Assembly (NCBI RefSeq): GCF_014237455.1
Contig: NZ_JABZFL010000072.1
Location: forward strand, 1 to 34,090
DNA: 34,090 nt
Direction: 5' to 3'
From: Desulfobacula sp.
GTDB taxonomy: Bacteria; Desulfobacterota; Desulfobacteria; Desulfobacterales; Desulfobacteraceae
Positions 9,108 through 16,863 of the stretch are shown in pieces; position 1 is the stretch's first letter, and every line of letters begins with the position of its first letter. Both the position numbers and the translations under genes were made by a program. A model generated the notes under the pieces. It worked only from the letters and a program-made list of their open reading frames with translations, made no database searches and was not told the DNA's origin.

Positions 9108-9809
9108 ATGTTTAATAAGATCGAACCGTTGGAACATTCAAAGCACCAGGACCTCAGGCTTGCAAAAATACCCGGATTTAACTTTGCCAGACATACTTCT
9201 GCTGCAAAACTCTCTTTTTCAGAGCTGCGCCAGGCCTCCCGATTTTACCCCATTATATTTCATAAAGAAGCGCCCGGTGTTCCCAGGGCTGTCCTCTCCC
9301 TGGAAAATGATAAAAATGCCTGTATAAATAAGGCCGGCAACTGGAAAACACCATATATTCCGGCGTATTTCAGATTATATCCATTCACTTTAGCTAAAGT
9401 TAAGGGACAGGAAGACAAACTTGCCTTTTGCCTTGACCCGGAGGCTGAGCACTTCAAACCAGGTATGGGAGAACCCCTGTTTACGGCTGACGGAAAGCCT
9501 GCAGAATTTGTTCAAAAAAATATTCTCAATTCCCTGCAGGTATATCATAAAGAACTTGAGACAACCAAAGCCCTGTTCAAAATCCTTGAAGAAAAAGAGC
9601 TTATTGTCGACAAGACCTTCAAATATACCATTAACCAGGAAGAAAAAAATATAAAAGGATTTAAAGGCGTAGACATGAAAAAACTGATAGCCCTTGACGA
9701 TAAAAGCCTTGCAGATATGGTGAGAAAAGGCACCATGGGGCTGGTCCACGAGCATATCAATTCATTGGCAAATTTTTCAAATTTCCTGGCTCCGAAAAAA
9801 CCGGCATAA
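9108..9809 (+). CDS. sapC: SapC family protein
   Basis: A 233-residue protein of the SapC family (PF07277), named for the first gene of the Campylobacter fetus sapCDEF operon, in which sapDEF encode the type I exporter of S-layer proteins. The function of SapC itself is not established. Visible signatures are HSKHQDLRLA near the N-terminus, SELRQASRFYPIIF, and PYIPAYFRLYPF near residue 85, the most conserved family stretch. It has no signal peptide, so it is probably cytoplasmic. The frame stays open upstream to 8967, but the ATG at 9108 follows TAAGGAC and gives the usual MFNKIEPL start. It is convergent with hlyD, with only 29 bases between the stops and no clear terminator. Its presence supports an S-layer role for the locus. 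Confidence 0.88.
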   Translation: MFNKIEPLEHSKHQDLRLAKIPGFNFARHTSAAKLSFSELRQASRFYPIIFHKEAPGVPRAVLSLENDKNACINKAGNWKTPYIPAYFRLYPFTLAKVKGQEDKLAFCLDPEAEHFKPGMGEPLFTADGKPAEFVQKNILNSLQVYHKELETTKALFKILEEKELIVDKTFKYTINQEEKNIKGFKGVDMKKLIALDDKSLADMVRKGTMGLVHEHINSLANFSNFLAPKKPA

Positions 9810-9838
9810 AAAGTAAATACCTGACCCCTACTCGCTGC

Positions 9839-11149
9839 CTACTCGCGCAGCGCCATATCAACATTTCTTAACAGCGGTCCTAAAAGATAGCTGATGACGG
9901 TCCGCTTGTCCGTGGTGATATAGCAGGCTACCGGCATACCGGGTGACAAATAGGCATTTTTGGCTTTTAAGTCATTTTTATCCACTTCCACATGGGCTTC
10001 ATAATAGGATAAATCCCCATGGGACGTCTGCCGGTTCATTAAATCAGGGGACACATAGGTGACGCTGCCTTTTACGGGGGGTGTGGATTTTCGCTGGAAC
10101 GCAGACAGCTGCACCTTGGTACTCTGTCCTTTTTTTACACTGATAATATCCTGGGGGCGAACCTCGGCCTTGATAATCATTTTCAAATCTTCGGGTACGA
10201 TTTCAAGCAAAGGCATCCCGGACTGGATCACACCGCTGTCTTCAGAATGGACCTGCATATTGATGACCACGCCGCTGACCGGCGCCCGCACCTCCAGTCG
10301 CTCCTGGGCATCCAGCTGTGGTTTGACCTGTTCCTTTATTTCAAATATAACATCAGTCACCTCTCCCAGACTTGAAACCGCCTGTTCCTTGTACTGGTTC
10401 TCTATGTCAACGATGCGGAGAAAAAGTTCCTGGATCATCTGGTGGAACTGGGCAATATCCTGTTTGAGTTTTCCTTTACGTCCCTTATACTCTGCCAGGC
10501 TTCTTTCAAGCTCAAGGATATTTGTTTTACCCATATATTTTTCTTCTACAAGAGGTCGTTTGCTTTTTAAGTCTTCTTCCAGGTTGATGATAATTTCATT
10601 CTGGCTGTTAAGTTCTTCTTTGGCACCGTCAATTCGATTCCCCAGCTGCTTTATCTGGGAATTGTACAATTGAACCTTCCCCTGTATGTCAGATCGTCTG
10701 GACATGAAAATATCTTTTTCTGTGGAGATAATTTCAGTAATTTCCCTGTTGTTCTTTATTTTTTTAAATTCCCGGGGCCAGACAATATCTGATTTCATGG
10801 CCGCTTCAGCCCTGAGTCTTGCCATTTCAGCCTGTTTGGCCAGCAGCCTGCCCTGGAGAAGGTCCACATTGGAACTGACCTGGGAACTTTTGAGCTCGAT
10901 CAGAACATCCCCTTGGACGACCTTGTCACCTTCCTTCACAAAAATCTTTTGAATGATCCCGCCTTCAAGGTGCTGTACCATCTTTCTTTCCCCTGACACT
11001 GTAACCACACCCGGTGCAATAACTGCTCCCTGAAAAGGAAAATAAACCGACCATGCTGCAATTCCCCCGAAAAACAGAGCAATAACAAAAAAACCGGCCA
11101 TAATATACTTTGTGGGATTTGTATTCAATATTTTCTTTTGTTCGTCCAT
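9839..11149 (-). CDS. Type I secretion membrane fusion protein, HlyD/PrtE family
   Basis: The periplasmic adaptor (436 residues) that links inner-membrane ABC transporters to TolC. One membrane segment lies at about 17-37 (IMAGFFVIALFFGGIAAWSVYF), followed by GVVTVSGERKMVQHLEGGII (lipoyl/barrel-sandwich half), a long alpha-helical hairpin (about 95-270, rich in E, K, Q and L), the returning lipoyl half RAPVSGVVINMQVHSEDSGV, and a beta-barrel ending PGMPVACYITTDKRTVISYLLGPL, which closely follows the PrtE/RsaE-type C-terminus. It starts 2 bases after the third ABC gene and is last in the operon. The outer-membrane partner is probably the TolC at 21115-22467, encoded separately. Confidence 0.94.
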   Translation of the reverse strand: MDEQKKILNTNPTKYIMAGFFVIALFFGGIAAWSVYFPFQGAVIAPGVVTVSGERKMVQHLEGGIIQKIFVKEGDKVVQGDVLIELKSSQVSSNVDLLQGRLLAKQAEMARLRAEAAMKSDIVWPREFKKIKNNREITEIISTEKDIFMSRRSDIQGKVQLYNSQIKQLGNRIDGAKEELNSQNEIIINLEEDLKSKRPLVEEKYMGKTNILELERSLAEYKGRKGKLKQDIAQFHQMIQELFLRIVDIENQYKEQAVSSLGEVTDVIFEIKEQVKPQLDAQERLEVRAPVSGVVINMQVHSEDSGVIQSGMPLLEIVPEDLKMIIKAEVRPQDIISVKKGQSTKVQLSAFQRKSTPPVKGSVTYVSPDLMNRQTSHGDLSYYEAHVEVDKNDLKAKNAYLSPGMPVACYITTDKRTVISYLLGPLLRNVDMALRE

Positions 11150-11151
11150 AT

Positions 11152-12822
11152 CTACACTCCTGCTATCTGCTGGGGCTGTTGTTTGTTGGTAAGCTTGCCC
11201 AATACCTCTTTGCCCGGACCGACCATGGCCACCTGGCCTTCTTTAATCACTAAAACTTTATCCATATTCACCAATAACTGGGGCCGGTCCGTGACCACTA
11301 TCGTGGTGACTTTTTCGTGCTTCAAATTTTTCAGGGTATGAAACACCATCCTGAGACCCAAATCATCCAGATGGGTGTGGGGTTCATCCAGGACCACAAA
11401 CTTTGGGTCTCCATACAATGCCCTTGCCAGAGAAATCAGCTGACGCTGTCCTGCAGCAAGATTTTTCCCTGTCTGATCAATTTTTGTATCATATCCATTT
11501 GCAAGCTTTAAAATCATCTCGTGAACCCCGGCTTTTTTAGCTGCCCTGATCACTTTTTCCGAATCCACATCCTGAAGCCGTGAAATATTTTGAGCCACGG
11601 TTCCGGGAAACAGCTCTATCTCCTGGGGCAGATACCCCACATATTTCCCCAATTCATCCATGGGCCACTGGGCAAGCTCTGCTCCGTCCAGCCTGACTTT
11701 CCCTGCCGTTGCAGGCCAGATCCCGAGCAACACCCTGCACAGGGATGTTTTCCCGGCAGATGAGGGCCCGAAAATCCCCAATGTTTGTCCGGGTTCCAGG
11801 GCAAAGGATATATTATGTAAAATCGTTTTACCATTAACAGCCAGTGAAACGGCTTCAGTATCAAACTTTCCTTCAGGCACGGGCAGAGACAGCCTGTTTT
11901 TTTGTTCCCGGGTATTAACAAAATGTTTTAAGCGCTTATATGCAGCCATGGCATCGATGGAGTCTTTCATGCTGGAAAGGCTTTGTTCAAAGGGATAAAA
12001 AAGCCTTGCAATGATTATCACACTTGCAAAAATAACCCCGACCGTAATCTCATCTGTAAAAAACACAAACGCCCCAGCCCCGAACACCGCTGCCAGGACA
12101 GCTACGTGAAGCAGACGGATCACACTTCCTGCTCCGGAATGAAAGGCATCTGCCCCAGACCTTGAAGCAAGAATTTTTTTGTATCTTTCCTTGTATTTTC
12201 CCATGACAGCCGGCAGCATTCCCATTCCGGAAACAAGCCGGGCATGCTGCAGACACGTCCCGACAAAATCAGCATTGGCCTGGAAAGCAACATCTACAGC
12301 TGTATATCGTTTTTTTTCAAGCTTTTTAAGCAGCATCTGGAAAAGTGTTACCATTAAGACACCGGCAATTGCCACAAACCCGACAAGGGGATGCATGATA
12401 TAAAGCAGGCCAAGGTAAATCAGCACCCAGGGCAGATCAAGGATATAAAAAATATGGCCTTGAACAATTGCATTCCTTAAAAGTTCGAGGTCATAAAGTC
12501 CCCGGCCATACCCCTTCTGGTTAATCCCTGCTGCATCCTTTTGCATACTTTTGACCACAAAGGGCATCATTTTTTGAGCCAGGCTGTTTCCTGCCTGTCC
12601 CAGTATCCGCATACGGAAATAATCTATCAGCCCCATCATTATCAGGCTGATCACCACTCCTGCACTCAAGGTATAAAGGGTGGCCCTGCTGAAGCTGAAC
12701 AAAACCCTGTCATACACGATCATCATGTAAACGGGTATGGCAAGGTAAATCAGGTTGATACACAACCCGAAAAAACCTACAAAAATAAAATATTTAAACC
12801 AGGATTTAATTATGTTTTGCAT
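11152..12822 (-). CDS. PrtD-type type I secretion ABC transporter with degenerate ATPase site
   Basis: A 556-residue half-transporter: six-helix membrane domain (about 1-300) and a C-terminal ATPase. Walker A GPSSAGKT (352-359), Q-loop YLPQEIELF and Walker B VVLDE (476-480) are intact, but the signature is LAAGQ (455-459) instead of LSGGQ, and the switch histidine is aspartate (VVTDRP, residue 512). Its two sister genes upstream keep both motifs. In known heterodimeric ABC exporters such changes mark the non-catalytic partner, so it may pair with one of the sisters; that is inference. It lacks a C39 peptidase domain, as expected for RTX/S-layer exporters. Its start overlaps the preceding ABC gene by 17 bases. 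A 57-bp block is nearly identical to the first ABC gene. Confidence 0.93.
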   Translation of the reverse strand: MQNIIKSWFKYFIFVGFFGLCINLIYLAIPVYMMIVYDRVLFSFSRATLYTLSAGVVISLIMMGLIDYFRMRILGQAGNSLAQKMMPFVVKSMQKDAAGINQKGYGRGLYDLELLRNAIVQGHIFYILDLPWVLIYLGLLYIMHPLVGFVAIAGVLMVTLFQMLLKKLEKKRYTAVDVAFQANADFVGTCLQHARLVSGMGMLPAVMGKYKERYKKILASRSGADAFHSGAGSVIRLLHVAVLAAVFGAGAFVFFTDEITVGVIFASVIIIARLFYPFEQSLSSMKDSIDAMAAYKRLKHFVNTREQKNRLSLPVPEGKFDTEAVSLAVNGKTILHNISFALEPGQTLGIFGPSSAGKTSLCRVLLGIWPATAGKVRLDGAELAQWPMDELGKYVGYLPQEIELFPGTVAQNISRLQDVDSEKVIRAAKKAGVHEMILKLANGYDTKIDQTGKNLAAGQRQLISLARALYGDPKFVVLDEPHTHLDDLGLRMVFHTLKNLKHEKVTTIVVTDRPQLLVNMDKVLVIKEGQVAMVGPGKEVLGKLTNKQQPQQIAGV

Positions 12823-14467
12823 TCACGTCTCCCATCATTTGTCCAAAGACCTCATCCCTGCTCCCGAAACGAGTCTGTTCCCCGTTTTCAAGCACTAAAA
12901 TTTTATCCGCTGTGGATAAAAGGCTTGGTTTATGCGTAATCATAATAGTTGTGCTTCCCATTTTCTTAAGCGTTTTTAATGCCCCTGCAAGGGCCTTTTC
13001 TCCTGCCTCATCCAGATTGGAATTGGGCTCGTCTAAAATCACCAGCTTTGGGTTTCCATAAAGAGCCCTTGCAAGGCCCACCCGCTGACGCTGCCCGCCT
13101 GAAAGACTTAAGCCCGCCTCCCCGATATCGGTATCATATCCTTGAGGAAACCTTAAAATCGTCTCATGGGTGCCGGCTCTCTTTGCCGCCTCCAGTATTT
13201 TTTTTGAATCAACATCACCCATCCTGGCAATGTTTTCGCTCACTGTACCGGTGAATAATTCCACATTCTGGGGCAGATACCCTAAAAATTGTCCCAGAGA
13301 ATCATTGTCCAGGTGAAACATATCACGGCCATCCAGTTTAACCGCTCCTCTTGTCGGGGCCCACATGCCCAGGATCATCCGGCACAAAGAGGTCTTGCCG
13401 GCACCGTTGGGCCCCACAAGCCCCATGATCTGGCCTGGCTTTAATTCAAAATCAATAGATTTTAAAATTTGTGCCTCCCCGATATCAAGGCTGACATCTT
13501 CAACTTTCAACTCCCCGTTAAGGGTCTCAAGTTCCACCGGGTTTCGATCTTCAGATATTTTCAAAAGTCTCTTTAAATTGTCATATGCAATCTTTGCCCC
13601 GAATGTCTGCCGCCAGGCGGCAATCCCCTGGTTCACCGGTGCAAGGGCTCTTCCCATGATAATGGATGCTGCAATAATCACCCCGGGATTAGCTTCATTG
13701 GCCAGCACCAGGGCCGCCCCGGCACCAAATATGGCGACCTGCATCAGGACCCCGAAACTCTGGCTCACAGATCCCAGTATATGACCGATATTTCCCGCCC
13801 TGTCCTGTAATATCATCTCCTCATCATTAATTTCACAAACCCTGTCTGCTGTATTATCAATCATGCCCATGGTTTGAAGTTCCCGGGCCGTTCTAAAGCC
13901 TGTCAACATCCAGCGCTGCCCCTGGATGTTCAGGGAATCTGCTTTTGTAATATCTTTTTTTGTCAGGGCATTTTGCAAGATCCCGATGATAAAGATCACA
14001 GCCGCACCACCTGCGGCCGTCATGCCAAGGATGGGATGGATAAGATAAATAACCCACAGATAAATAAATATCCAGGGCACATCAAAAAAAGCAAAAATAG
14101 AATTGCCGCCAAGGTAATTGCGCAGTGTGTTGATATCTTTAAGTCCCAGGGTATATTTTCTGCTGTCGGCACGGCACAGGTCCTGGAGCATCTCCTTTAA
14201 CACCCGCCGGCTTAAAAGCCTGTCAAGCTTAACCCCGGCCTTGACAAGGAGCCTGGATCGTAAAAAGTCAAGACATCCCAGAACTGCCAGGGCCGAAAGC
14301 GCCATGGCGGTTACCGCATAAAGGGTGGGAAAACTGTAACTGTCAAGAACCCTGACATAAACCGCCAGCATATATAATGGAAAGGTTAAATACAATATGT
14401 TGATAAACAGGGAAAACACTCCTGCGAACAGAAAATATTTAAAACAGGAGCGCAGAAAAAAGATCAT
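12806..14467 (-). CDS. PrtD-type type I secretion ABC transporter (second of three)
   Basis: A 553-residue membrane/ATPase half-transporter of the PrtD/RsaD class, exporting proteins with a C-terminal signal through HlyD and TolC. It has a six-helix membrane domain, then VEDVSLDIGEAQILKSIDFEL, Walker A GPNGAGKTS, Q-loop YLPQNVELF, signature LSGGQRQRVGLARAL, Walker B LVILDEPNSNLD and switch histidine MITHKPS; all are canonical, so it should hydrolyse ATP. It overlaps the stop of the upstream ABC gene by 4 bases (ATGA) and the start of the downstream one by 17, so the three are tightly coupled. It could act as a homodimer or as the active partner of the degenerate neighbour. Confidence 0.94.
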   Translation of the reverse strand: MIFFLRSCFKYFLFAGVFSLFINILYLTFPLYMLAVYVRVLDSYSFPTLYAVTAMALSALAVLGCLDFLRSRLLVKAGVKLDRLLSRRVLKEMLQDLCRADSRKYTLGLKDINTLRNYLGGNSIFAFFDVPWIFIYLWVIYLIHPILGMTAAGGAAVIFIIGILQNALTKKDITKADSLNIQGQRWMLTGFRTARELQTMGMIDNTADRVCEINDEEMILQDRAGNIGHILGSVSQSFGVLMQVAIFGAGAALVLANEANPGVIIAASIIMGRALAPVNQGIAAWRQTFGAKIAYDNLKRLLKISEDRNPVELETLNGELKVEDVSLDIGEAQILKSIDFELKPGQIMGLVGPNGAGKTSLCRMILGMWAPTRGAVKLDGRDMFHLDNDSLGQFLGYLPQNVELFTGTVSENIARMGDVDSKKILEAAKRAGTHETILRFPQGYDTDIGEAGLSLSGGQRQRVGLARALYGNPKLVILDEPNSNLDEAGEKALAGALKTLKKMGSTTIMITHKPSLLSTADKILVLENGEQTRFGSRDEVFGQMMGDVNAKHN

Positions 14468-16125
14468 GCCACCCCCTTGAACTTTGCAAATACCTCATCC
14501 TTTGGCCCGAACATGGCAATACTGCCGTTCTGCAGCACCAGTATCTTATCCATGGACTGTAGCAGCGACGGCTTGTGGGTCACCATGATGCAGGTGCATG
14601 CAGAGTTTGCCTTCATGTCCAGCAATGTCCTCAGCAACTGCTGTTCCCCCTGCTCATCAAGGTTGGAGGCGGGTTCATCCAGAACCAGAAGTTTCGGGGT
14701 CTTGTAAACAGCCCTGGCAAGACCGATTTTCTGTTTCTGTCCCCCGGAAAGCCTGAGTCCTTTTTCACCTTCCAGTTGTGTTTGCACCCCCTGGGGAAAA
14801 CTGTCCACCAACTCCTTGATTCCACAGATCTGAATCACCTGGTCAACAGCGTCCACATCCACTGTTCCAAGCCGTGCAATATTTTGAGCCACGGTTCCGG
14901 GAAACAGCTCTATCTCCTGGGGCAGGTACCCGATATATTGTCCGATCTCTTCCTTGTCCCATGAAAAAATATCTTTGCCGTCCAGATAGACTTTGCCGCC
15001 CATGGAAGGCCAGATACCTAAAAGCAGGCGGCAGAGTGTTGTTTTACCTGCACCGCTGGGCCCGATAACACCTAAAAACTGCCCTGGTTTCAGCTCAAAG
15101 GAAACCCCTTTAAGCAGAACCTGATCTTTAATCCTGAAAACAGCTCCTGCTGCATTAATATGGCCTTCGGGTTCGGGCAGGGGCATGGTCTGGTCCTGCT
15201 GCTGCTGTTCAATCATGGCTGAAAATCCTTTCAGCCGCCGGTATGACTGCCTTGCCCGGGTGGCAAGCCGCCAGGATGACATGAGCTGCATTAATGGTGC
15301 AAGCCCCCTGCCCATGATGATGGAGGCTGCAACCATGAGCCCGACATTAAACCCTGTTTTCATGGCATAATAGGCACCTGAACAATAAATCAGCACCTGG
15401 ATCACATTCTGCATGGGCTTGATCATTGACTGGATGGTACCGGCATAATAACTTGATTTTGTCTGATTCATCATCACCTGGTTATTTCCCCGGGCAAACC
15501 TGTCACTGATGGCACCGATCATGCCCATCCCGTTGATCACCTCGGTATTCCTTAAAAAGGACTCAACAAAATGCTGGTTCCGGCTGTTTATGCTGCCGGC
15601 ATCTTCCAGGCTCTTCCTGACAAGGATCTCCTGCAAAACGCTCAGGGCCACCATGACAACGGCGCCCAGGGTTGCAATAATGCCGAGCACGGGATGAAAC
15701 AGGTATATGAGAGCAAGATAAAATGGCGCCCAGGGCGCGTCAAACAGGGCATAAACTGACGGGGAAGAAAAATAATTGCGCATGGTTTCAAGATCGTTCA
15801 AGCCCCCCTGATATGCTCTTTTGCTGTCCAGTACACATGCTTTGACCGTGGAGGAATAAACTTTGCGTCTCAAATCAAGGCTTAATTTTTTCCCTGCCAG
15901 TGACAGCAGCCTGGATCGAAGGTAGCTGAAAAATCCGAGGGCAGTGACGGCAAACAATGCTGCCGCAGTGATGTTTGCAAGGGAAGCTTCACTGTAGGAG
16001 ATAATAATATTGCGGTATATGGTGAACATATAAAAAGGAAAGGTCAACTGAAGAATATTCACAAAACAGCTTAAAAGCGCAGCAAAGGTAAAATATTTTT
16101 TCCATTTTTTTAAAAACGCTGTCAT
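14464..16125 (-). CDS. PrtD-type type I secretion ABC transporter (first of three)
   Basis: A 553-residue half-transporter and the first ABC gene of the operon. The membrane domain starts LKKWKKYFTFAALLSCFVNILQL, as in its two paralogues, which all share a KYF..A/G motif at the first helix. ATPase motifs are canonical: Walker A GPSGAGKTT, Q-loop YLPQEIELFPGTV, signature LSGGQKQKIGLARAV, Walker B LLVLDEPASNLD, switch histidine MVTHKPS. It begins 3 bases after the stop of the 70-aa membrane protein. Part of its ATPase DNA (14869-14925) matches the third gene at 56 of 57 bases, far above the similarity around it, suggesting gene conversion. The likely substrate is the RTX protein at 18219-20993. 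Confidence 0.94.
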   Translation of the reverse strand: MTAFLKKWKKYFTFAALLSCFVNILQLTFPFYMFTIYRNIIISYSEASLANITAAALFAVTALGFFSYLRSRLLSLAGKKLSLDLRRKVYSSTVKACVLDSKRAYQGGLNDLETMRNYFSSPSVYALFDAPWAPFYLALIYLFHPVLGIIATLGAVVMVALSVLQEILVRKSLEDAGSINSRNQHFVESFLRNTEVINGMGMIGAISDRFARGNNQVMMNQTKSSYYAGTIQSMIKPMQNVIQVLIYCSGAYYAMKTGFNVGLMVAASIIMGRGLAPLMQLMSSWRLATRARQSYRRLKGFSAMIEQQQQDQTMPLPEPEGHINAAGAVFRIKDQVLLKGVSFELKPGQFLGVIGPSGAGKTTLCRLLLGIWPSMGGKVYLDGKDIFSWDKEEIGQYIGYLPQEIELFPGTVAQNIARLGTVDVDAVDQVIQICGIKELVDSFPQGVQTQLEGEKGLRLSGGQKQKIGLARAVYKTPKLLVLDEPASNLDEQGEQQLLRTLLDMKANSACTCIMVTHKPSLLQSMDKILVLQNGSIAMFGPKDEVFAKFKGVA

Positions 16126-16128
16126 GGA

Positions 16129-16341
16129 TTAGAAGATCCGGTTCATATGAACATCGATATCCTCACTTGTCCATAAAGCAGGATCTTTTTTTTCTATTGT
16201 TTTATCCTGTTGGTTTTTACCGGGTCTGCCGGATTTATACAGGGAATCAAACAAAACATAAATGGCAAATAAAACCAGAGGCCCTAAAACAGTGTACAGC
16301 AAAACAACACCAATGGCGATCAAAGCTCCGGGACCCAGCAT
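16129..16341 (-). CDS. Small membrane protein leading the type I secretion operon
   Basis: No family recognised. The 70-residue product starts MLGPGALIAIGVVLLY and has one long or two short hydrophobic segments (about residues 5-35), followed by a polar, lysine-rich tail (SGRPGKNQQDKTIEKKDPA) and an acidic/aromatic end. The frame is open to 16416, but the ATG at 16341 has a strong AAAGGAG five bases upstream, and the longer form would start inside the promoter hexamers. It is the first gene of the operon, 3 bases before the first ABC gene, so a role in assembly or anchoring of the exporter is plausible but unproven. Confidence 0.65.
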   Translation of the reverse strand: MLGPGALIAIGVVLLYTVLGPLVLFAIYVLFDSLYKSGRPGKNQQDKTIEKKDPALWTSEDIDVHMNRIF

Positions 16342-16387
16342 TTTATCTCCTTTAAAAAAAATGACCCTGTGTACTCTTGACCCGGGT

Positions 16388-16417
16388 AATCTAATAAAAT
16401 TAACGGATAAGGTCAAT
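16388..16417 (-). promoter_or_regulatory. Putative promoter of the type I secretion operon, sharing the glycan-operon element
   Basis: Minus-strand TTGACC (16411-16416), a 17-base spacer and TAGATT (16388-16393) place transcription start about 40 bases before the 70-aa gene. Bases 16392-16417 match 8949-8974 at 23 of 26 positions. The position argues for the shorter start of the first gene. Confidence 0.5.
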
Positions 16418-16438
16418 TGCTAAAATACAATAACCAGT

Positions 16439-16455
16439 ATTGACAATGTGTCAAT
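16439..16455. repeat. Inverted repeat ATTGACA-ATG-TGTCAAT
   Basis: Perfect 7-bp arms (16439-16445 and 16449-16455) with a 3-base centre, in the divergent region between the secretion operon and hipB. Each arm holds a TTGACA on one strand. It could be an operator for either side. Confidence 0.45.
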
Positions 16456-16469
16456 GGAACGGTCTTTGC

Positions 16470-16521
16470 GTTTGACAAACCAAATAAGTTGTTTGACAAA
16501 ATATGGGCTTTAACATAGAAT
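16470..16521 (+). promoter_or_regulatory. hipBA promoter with two operator-like palindromes
   Basis: TTGACA (16493-16498), exactly 17 bases and TAGAAT (16516-16521) form a near-consensus promoter about 42 bases before hipB. The perfect palindrome GTTTG-A-CAAAC lies at 16470-16480 and a one-mismatch copy at 16491-16501, covering the -35 hexamer; the copies are 21 bases apart (two helical turns). This is the geometry expected for autorepression by a dimeric HipB-type protein. Binding itself is inference. Confidence 0.6.
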
Positions 16522-16563
16522 ATTTTATACTTAATGACAATATTTTATCAATTGTGAGGCATA

Positions 16564-16863
16564 ATGAAATTTACTTTAAAATCACCGGAAGAAACCTCAA
16601 AAACGCTTTCTACCCGCTTAAAGGAGTTGCGTCTTTTAAAAAAATGGAAGCGGTCAACTCTTGCCAGCCGTTCAGGAGTGACAGAATCTTCCTTAAAACG
16701 GTTTGAGCAGACCGGCAAAGTATCCATGGAAAATTTTTTAAAATTGATTTTTGCACTGGGCAGACTTGATGAAATAGATGCGTTGCTGATGCCTCCAACA
16801 GCTCACTCCCTGAAAGAACTTAAAAAAAAGGAAAAGATGGCTTTGAAAAGGGGGACTATTTGA
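16564..16863 (+). CDS. hipB: HipB-like antitoxin, XRE-family DNA-binding protein
   Basis: A 99-residue helix-turn-helix protein. The XRE fold spans about residues 17-75: TRLKELRLLKKWKRSTLASR, SGVTESSLKRFEQTGKVSMEN (recognition helix region) and LIFALGRLDEIDALL. The basic tail (KELKKKEKMALKRG) may contact HipA or DNA. HipB proteins bind their own promoter as dimers and neutralise the HipA kinase; the palindromes just upstream are the likely sites. The stop overlaps the TTG start of hipA by 4 bases, so the pair is translationally coupled. RBS is weak (GTGAGG). Confidence 0.85.
   Translation: MKFTLKSPEETSKTLSTRLKELRLLKKWKRSTLASRSGVTESSLKRFEQTGKVSMENFLKLIFALGRLDEIDALLMPPTAHSLKELKKKEKMALKRGTI

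Noticed and set aside
9810-9838. Terminator between convergent sapC and hlyD
   Set aside because: No stem with a T-tract is present in the 29 bases; the CG-rich CTCGCGCAGCGC stretch lies inside hlyD.
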